This document shows positions 6,073 to 9,156 of a stretch of DNA of 9,156 nucleotides, piece after piece. The notes beneath the pieces were generated by a model. The model was not told the DNA's origin. It saw nothing but the letters and a program-made list of their open reading frames with translations, and made no database searches. Positions within the stretch are counted from its first letter, which is position 1. Every line of letters begins with the position of its first letter. A program made the translations under genes and the position numbers. The DNA is from RGIG4097 sp964550635 (GTDB taxonomy: Bacteria; Bacillota; Clostridia; Christensenellales; CAG-917), in assembly GCA_964550635.1 (NCBI GenBank), contig CAZJZV010000031.1, forward strand, positions 1 through 9,156, read 5' to 3'.

Positions 6073-7650
6073 ATGGCAAAACTCGGCAAATCGAAATTGG
6101 GTGAATTGTTCGGGAAAGGGGACGTCGGCAGGGCGGTCCTGCACCCGAAACGCGCGGTACTCACGGAAAAACTCCGTGAATCTTTGGTTTCTGCTCTTCC
6201 TATCGTCATCATAGTTTTGCTCATTTGTTTGACAATTTCCCCCGTCCCGACAGGGCTAATGCTATCATTCCTACTCGGTGCCCTTCTCGTCGTCGTGGGT
6301 ATGGGACTCTTTTCTCTCGGCGCGGACACCGCTATGACTCCTATCGGCAACCGTATAGGCACGACTCTCACGAAATCTCAAAAATTGCCTTTGATTTTGT
6401 TCGTCAGTTTCGTAGTCGGCGTGGCGGTTACGGTCGCAGAGCCCGATCTGCAAGTGCTTGCCGACTCGATCTCTCACGTGAACAAAACCGTACTTATCGC
6501 AACGGTCGGCGTGGGGGTAGGCTTGTTCCTTGCGGTGTGCATGTTGCGTATCATTTTCGGCATAAAACTCAAATGGTTTTTGCTTGTAGCCTACGTTGCG
6601 GTATTCGTGCTTGCGGCGTTTTCGGACAAGGGATTTTTGTCAATCGCATTCGACTCTGGCGGTGTTACGACAGGCCCTATGACCGTGCCTTTCATTCTTG
6701 CGCTCGGCGTCGGTGTTGCGAATATCCGTAGCGATAAAACGGCGGAAGCGGACTCGTTCGGTCTTGTCGCGCTCTGCTCGATCGGACCTATCCTTGCGGT
6801 GTTGATTCTCGGATTCTTCTATTCGGGGGACGGCTCGACGAGCGTTTCTCAACCCCTAATCCCCGCGACCACCACCGAAATGGGACTCGGTTATCTCAAA
6901 GCATTCCCGCAGTATATGAAGGAAATGGCAATCGCACTTACGCCTATCATAGTGCTATTCTTGCTCTTCCAATTCGTGTCGTTCAAACTCAATCGTAGCA
7001 ACTTTCTGCGCATACTCATGGGTATTTTGTACACCTACGTCGGACTCGTATTGTTCCTGACGGGCGTGAACGTCGGTTTTTCTCCTTTGGGCGCGTACCT
7101 TGGTCAACAACTCTTCGACGGTTGGACGAAATATCTGCTCATACCGCTTGCGATGTTGCTCGGTTGGTTCATCATATCCGCGGAACCCGCGGTTGCCGTT
7201 CTTGAAAAACAAATAGAAGACGTCACGTCGGGCGCAATCCCCGGGAAAGTCATCAAAATCAGTCTTTCGATTGCTATCGCAATCGCTATGGGACTCTCTA
7301 TGGTGAGAGTGTTGACGGGCATATCGATCCTTTGGTTCATCGTCCCCGGTTACGCAATCTCGCTCATACTCATGTTCTTCGTGCCCGACATCTTCACCGC
7401 AATCGCATTCGACTCGGGCGGCGTCGCATCGGGACCTATGACCGCTACTTTCATGTTGCAATTCTTCATCGGCGTATGCAGTGCTAGGGGCGGCAATATC
7501 ATGACGGACGCATTCGGCGTGGTGGCGATGGTCGCAATGATGCCCCTGCTCTCCATACAGATAACCGGACTCGTCTACAAGAAGAAACAAAAACGCGCCG
7601 AAATCGCTCAAGAATACGGCGATACCGAAATCATCGAACTTTGGGGGTAA
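6073..7650 (+). CDS. DUF1538-family membrane protein, internally duplicated
   Basis: This 525-aa polytopic membrane protein matches DUF1538, a family of unknown function generally thought to be transporters. It consists of two homologous halves about 250 residues apart. AEPDLQVL (122-129) corresponds to AEPAVAVL (370-377), FDSGGVTTGPMT (193-204) to FDSGGVASGPMT (446-457), and DSFGLVAL (227-234) to DAFGVVAM (479-486). Each half has several hydrophobic helices. The repeated FDSGGV-GPMT segments probably enter the membrane as pore or substrate-site loops (inference). The first 35 residues are basic and soluble. The ATG at 6073 has no Shine-Dalgarno and sits at the predicted transcription start. 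The next gene, 1 bp beyond its stop, encodes a tandem PII-like protein, which probably regulates it. Confidence 0.9.
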   Translation: MAKLGKSKLGELFGKGDVGRAVLHPKRAVLTEKLRESLVSALPIVIIVLLICLTISPVPTGLMLSFLLGALLVVVGMGLFSLGADTAMTPIGNRIGTTLTKSQKLPLILFVSFVVGVAVTVAEPDLQVLADSISHVNKTVLIATVGVGVGLFLAVCMLRIIFGIKLKWFLLVAYVAVFVLAAFSDKGFLSIAFDSGGVTTGPMTVPFILALGVGVANIRSDKTAEADSFGLVALCSIGPILAVLILGFFYSGDGSTSVSQPLIPATTTEMGLGYLKAFPQYMKEMAIALTPIIVLFLLFQFVSFKLNRSNFLRILMGILYTYVGLVLFLTGVNVGFSPLGAYLGQQLFDGWTKYLLIPLAMLLGWFIISAEPAVAVLEKQIEDVTSGAIPGKVIKISLSIAIAIAMGLSMVRVLTGISILWFIVPGYAISLILMFFVPDIFTAIAFDSGGVASGPMTATFMLQFFIGVCSARGGNIMTDAFGVVAMVAMMPLLSIQITGLVYKKKQKRAEIAQEYGDTEIIELWG

Positions 7651-7651
7651 T

Positions 7652-8317
7652 ATGAATTACGTCATATCCGTCATAAACCCGAACGGCTTGTCAATACTCG
7701 GCAATATCTGCGAGAAGCTCGAACTTCCCGTGGTTTTGTCCATGAAGGGTATGGGCACGGCTACGGAGTCCATGCGTAGCGTACTCGGTATGGACTCGAA
7801 TGAGAAAAGAGTGGTCATGGCAGTCGCCAACGAAGAACGCACGCAAGCACTCATTCTCGAACAAAAACGCAGACTTTATATCGACGCTCCTGGCAACGGA
7901 ATCGTCATCGCCGTCCCCGTAAAGAGCGTGGGCGGTGGCAATACCCTCGCAAATCTCGGAGGTAAATCCAAAATGAAAGCACCCGAACTCAATTTCGACT
8001 TCGAACTCGTCCTTGCAATCGCAAACGAAGGACACACCGATATGGTTATGGACGCGGCAAGATCCGCAGGCGCAGGCGGTGGAACGGTTATCCACGCGAA
8101 AGGTACGGGCGGTACGAATGCGGAGAAGTTCTTCAAAGTGTCTATCGCGCAAGAAAAGGAAATCATCTTGATCGTTGCAAAAGCAACCGAGAAAGCGAAG
8201 ATAATGAAAGCAATCATCGAAAACGCAGGCACACACACGGATGCGGGAGCAATCGTATTTTCCCTGCCCGTGTCCGCTGTCGCAGGCTTCGGCAACGCAA
8301 CTCTCGCCGAATCCTGA
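7652..8317 (+). CDS. Tandem-domain PII-like signalling protein
   Basis: The 221-aa protein contains two PII (GlnB-like) domains in series, about 1-112 and 115-221. The C-terminal half is the clearer: FDFELVLAIANEGHTDMVMD, AGAGGGTVIHAKGTGG (139-154), VSIAQEKEIILIVAKATEKA and a terminal strand containing AIVFSLPVSAVAG. The N-terminal half repeats the pattern more loosely: YVISVINPNGLSIL, SMKGMGTATES (30-40), EKRVVMAVANEERTQALI and GIVIAVPVKSVGG. PII proteins bind ATP/ADP and small effectors and control transporters or enzymes. The canonical T-loop uridylylation tyrosine is not evident, so nucleotide or effector binding is the likelier input. The gene starts 1 bp after the DUF1538 stop, with GGGGG (7643-7647) as its ribosome site. 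Confidence 0.88.
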   Translation: MNYVISVINPNGLSILGNICEKLELPVVLSMKGMGTATESMRSVLGMDSNEKRVVMAVANEERTQALILEQKRRLYIDAPGNGIVIAVPVKSVGGGNTLANLGGKSKMKAPELNFDFELVLAIANEGHTDMVMDAARSAGAGGGTVIHAKGTGGTNAEKFFKVSIAQEKEIILIVAKATEKAKIMKAIIENAGTHTDAGAIVFSLPVSAVAGFGNATLAES

Positions 8318-8329
8318 TGAATGATATTA

Positions 8330-8368
8330 ACGTAAAAATAGACCGCAACCGCGGTCTTTTTTTTACGT
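8330..8368 (+). terminator. Strong bidirectional terminator after the PII-like gene
   Basis: GACCGC (8341-8346), loop AACC and GCGGTC (8351-8356) are followed by T8 (8357-8364). The flanks ACGTAAAAA (8330-8338) and TTTTTACGT (8360-8368) extend the inverted repeat. On the minus strand the hairpin is followed by TATTTTT, so it can also stop leftward transcription from the 58-aa ORF. Confidence 0.92.
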
Positions 8369-8408
8369 CATTCCATCATTAAAAATGAGTTTAATTTCGG
8401 CTCTACAG

Positions 8409-8488
8409 AAGTGATATTGCGCGTGCAGTGATATTTCTCTGACGGAGAAGTTATATTGCTACGCAGTTTAAGCAACCGCGACGGTTGC
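8409..8488. repeat. Array of small hairpins joined by AGTGATATT
   Basis: The motif AGTGATATT occurs at 8410-8418 and 8427-8435, with the variant AGTTATATT at 8449-8457 and a degenerate copy AGTTTAAGC at 8465-8473. Between copies lie different short inverted repeats: TGC-GCG-TGC/GCA (about 8418-8427), TTCTC-TGACG-GAGAA (8435-8449) and TGC-TAC-GCA (8457-8465). The array ends with the 7-bp hairpin GCAACCG-CGA-CGGTTGC (8472-8488). Start-to-start distances are 17, 22 and 16 bp. I see no ORF here. The pattern looks like an interspersed, non-coding repeat family whose linker is conserved and whose hairpins vary. Confidence 0.6.
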
Positions 8489-8501
8489 GCCGCATAAGCA
8501 A

Positions 8502-8678
8502 CTATGTTAGTGATAGTAAAATCGTGCTGTCGTCGGGTAGGGTGAGATAGGCGGTTGCGCCGAGGTTGGCGGGAAGTATGGTTACGGATTTCACTTGGGG
8601 AATTTCTTTCGCGTAGGCGGTCAAAAGGTTTAGTATTTCGGTTTTTTGTTCAGGCGTTGCGCTTTTTTCTACGTTCAT
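8502..8678 (-). CDS. Small protein of unknown function (58 aa), divergent from the XRE regulator
   Basis: On the minus strand an ATG at 8678 opens a 58-aa frame starting MNVEKSATPEQKTEIL and ending with TAG at 8504-8502. I regard it as real because AAAGGAGA (8693-8686) lies 7 nt upstream of the ATG and a -10 of perfect TATAAT lies about 27 bp upstream. I do not recognise the protein. It looks like one amphipathic helix (about 9-28) followed by three short strands (SVTIL at 31-35, ATAYLTL at 41-47, STILLSL at 51-57). It has no Cys and no signal peptide. Its promoter spacer holds a perfect palindrome, so it is probably repressed, most simply by the divergent XRE protein. A small-effector or toxin-like role is possible, but there is no direct evidence. 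Confidence 0.72.
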   Translation of the reverse strand: MNVEKSATPEQKTEILNLLTAYAKEIPQVKSVTILPANLGATAYLTLPDDSTILLSLT

Positions 8679-8704
8679 AGTTTCGTCTCCTTTGCATATA
8701 TTTC

Positions 8705-8733
8705 ATTATAAGGTTGTTACGTTCGTAACACAA
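8705..8733 (-). promoter_or_regulatory. Promoter of the 58-aa ORF, with operator in the spacer
   Basis: On the minus strand TTGTGT (8733-8728) and TATAAT (8710-8705) are 17 bp apart, with start expected near 8698. The palindrome at 8715-8730 fills most of the spacer, so a bound repressor would exclude RNA polymerase. Confidence 0.65.
8715..8730. promoter_or_regulatory. Operator-like palindrome O1
   Basis: TGTTACG-TT-CGTAACA has perfect 7-bp arms. It lies between the -35 and -10 of the leftward 58-aa ORF promoter. A related, less perfect copy (O2) lies 29 bp to the right. XRE-type dimers typically bind sites of this size; assignment to the neighbouring XRE protein is inference. Confidence 0.6.
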
Positions 8734-8743
8734 TGCCAAAAAC

Positions 8744-8759
8744 GGTTACGATTGTAGCA
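8744..8759. promoter_or_regulatory. Operator-like site O2 in the XRE promoter region
   Basis: GGTTACGATTGTAGCA matches O1 at 12 of 16 positions and keeps the left half-site GTTACG. It abuts or overlaps the best -10 candidate for the XRE gene (CATAAT, 8758-8763), for which no good -35 is visible. The O1-O2 distance of 29 bp is close to three helical turns. Autoregulation is the natural reading. Confidence 0.45.
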
Positions 8760-8765
8760 TAATTT

Positions 8766-8790
8766 GTCGAAAGAAGTCGAACGAGGTCGA
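8766..8790 (+). repeat. Three GTCGA direct repeats at exact 10-bp spacing
   Basis: GTCGA begins at 8766, 8776 and 8786, the first two extended to GTCGAA. The repeats lie in the short leader between the XRE promoter region and its ATG at 8794; the GAGG ribosome site is at 8783-8786. The spacing is close to one helical turn. Confidence 0.5.
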
Positions 8791-8793
8791 TAT

Positions 8794-9033
8794 ATGCAGA
8801 AAAACGTCATAAACGGGAAGACTCCGCAAGAATGGTTTGCCGAAAGGTTGAAAGAAAGTATGCGGATTAAAGGTGTGTCAAGCGTGACGATTGAGAGAGA
8901 AACGGGGATAAGTCACAGTGCGATTTCTGCTTGGACGAATTTGAAACGCAGTCCGCAGATAGATATGTTGTGCGTGCTTGCGGACTATTTCGACTGCACG
9001 GTCGATTATTTGCTCGGTCGCACCGATTATTAA
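8794..9033 (+). CDS. XRE-family helix-turn-helix transcriptional regulator
   Basis: The 79-aa protein is essentially one Cro/CI-type DNA-binding domain (about 15-75). The HTH pair is VTIERETGISHSAISAW (31-47), followed by PQIDMLCVLADYFDCTVDYL (54-73) and the ending LLGRTDY that is typical of short Bacillota XRE repressors. I place the start at the ATG at 8794 because GAGG (8783-8786) lies 7 nt upstream. An in-frame TTG at 8764 would add ten residues with no ribosome site and would start at the edge of the -10. It probably represses the divergent 58-aa ORF and itself through O1 and O2 (inference). There is no effector domain, so any signal must act on the HTH domain itself or through a partner. 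Confidence 0.93.
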   Translation: MQKNVINGKTPQEWFAERLKESMRIKGVSSVTIERETGISHSAISAWTNLKRSPQIDMLCVLADYFDCTVDYLLGRTDY

Positions 9034-9062
9034 AAAGCCGACGAATTTTTCGTCGGCTTTTT
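9032..9062 (+). terminator. Intrinsic terminator of the XRE gene
   Basis: AAAAAGCCGACGAA (9032-9045), loop TTT and TTCGTCGGCTTTTT (9049-9062) form a perfect 14-bp inverted repeat with a T run. The left arm begins inside the TAA stop codon, so the gene ends within its own terminator. Confidence 0.93.
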
Positions 9063-9073
9063 CTTGATATAAG

Positions 9074-9100
9074 AAAACCGCTCGTTATGAGCGGTTTTTT
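9074..9100 (+). terminator. Second tandem intrinsic terminator
   Basis: AAAACCGCTC (9074-9083), loop GTTAT and GAGCGGTTTT (9089-9098), with T's to 9100, lie 12 bp after the first terminator. The A-rich left flank makes it usable from both directions. Confidence 0.88.
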
Positions 9101-9113
9101 CGTTGTAACACAA

Positions 9114-9136
9114 AACCACCAGATAGTCTGGTGGTT
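9114..9136. repeat. Perfect 10-bp hairpin at the window edge
   Basis: AACCACCAGA (9114-9123), loop TAG and TCTGGTGGTT (9127-9136). On the minus strand it is followed by TTTGTGTT, so it could end a leftward gene that lies beyond the window. The hairpin with unstructured flanks also resembles the subterminal hairpins of IS200/IS605-type elements, but no transposase is visible here. Both readings are open. Confidence 0.4.
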
Positions 9137-9156
9137 CAGTAGAGGTTTACCGGTGA

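Noticed and set aside
6955..8236. Long minus-strand frames (218 and 181 aa) opposite the DUF1538 and PII genes
   Set aside because: They are His/Asp/Arg-rich, as antisense frames of membrane and PII coding sequence are, and lack start signals.
8409..8488. CRISPR array
   Set aside because: The repeats are only 9 nt, spacing is 16-22 bp, and the 'spacers' are self-complementary hairpins; there are no cas genes.
8472..8488. Terminator of the 58-aa ORF at the GCAACCG/CGGTTGC hairpin
   Set aside because: It lies 14 nt past the stop but has no U-tract on the minus strand; the bidirectional terminator at 8330-8368 is a better candidate.
8764..8793. TTG start at 8764 for the XRE protein
   Set aside because: No ribosome site, located at the edge of the -10 element; the ATG at 8794 has GAGG at correct spacing and begins the normal XRE domain.

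Overview
The window looks like a chromosomal segment of a Bacillota (Firmicutes) bacterium, most likely a member of Clostridia. The grounds are a tetrahydrofolate-type riboswitch ahead of a folate operon, strong GGAGG ribosome sites, TTGACA/TATAAT-type promoters with 17-bp spacers, many U-tailed intrinsic terminators, and DUF5058 and DUF1538 membrane proteins. The species cannot be named from the sequence.

Layout. The left end (1-2172) is read leftward. It holds a complete tRNA-Thr(GGT) with its own near-perfect promoter, and before it a two-gene membrane-protein operon: a DUF5058-like protein followed by an unrecognised membrane protein with a charged C-terminal tail. From 2280 to 5994 a rightward operon makes folate: promoter, THF riboswitch, folC, folE, folP, a folB-folK fusion, terminator. 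Together these genes encode GTP cyclohydrolase I, dihydroneopterin aldolase/HPPK, dihydropteroate synthase and dihydrofolate/folylpolyglutamate synthase. That is most of the path from GTP to dihydrofolate; dihydroneopterin triphosphate dephosphorylation and pABA synthesis are not encoded here. The product, in its reduced form, would be sensed by the leader RNA.

From 6038 to 8368 lies a second rightward unit: a promoter placed so that transcription should begin at or next to the ATG (a candidate leaderless mRNA), a 525-aa internally duplicated DUF1538 membrane protein, and a protein made of two PII-like domains. This looks like a transporter with a cytosolic PII-type regulator, of unknown substrate. 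A strong bidirectional terminator closes it.

The right end (8370-9156) looks accessory: a short array of small hairpins linked by AGTGATATT, a 58-aa leftward ORF not previously obvious because of its size, and a divergent 79-aa XRE-type repressor. Two related operator-like palindromes lie between these last two genes, one inside the promoter spacer of the small ORF. Two strong terminators follow the repressor, and a perfect 10-bp hairpin at the edge may mark the end of another element.

The observations most worth following are the mutually exclusive pairing in the THF riboswitch expression platform, the DUF1538/tandem-PII pair with its leaderless-type promoter, the hairpin array, and the XRE/58-aa divergent module.
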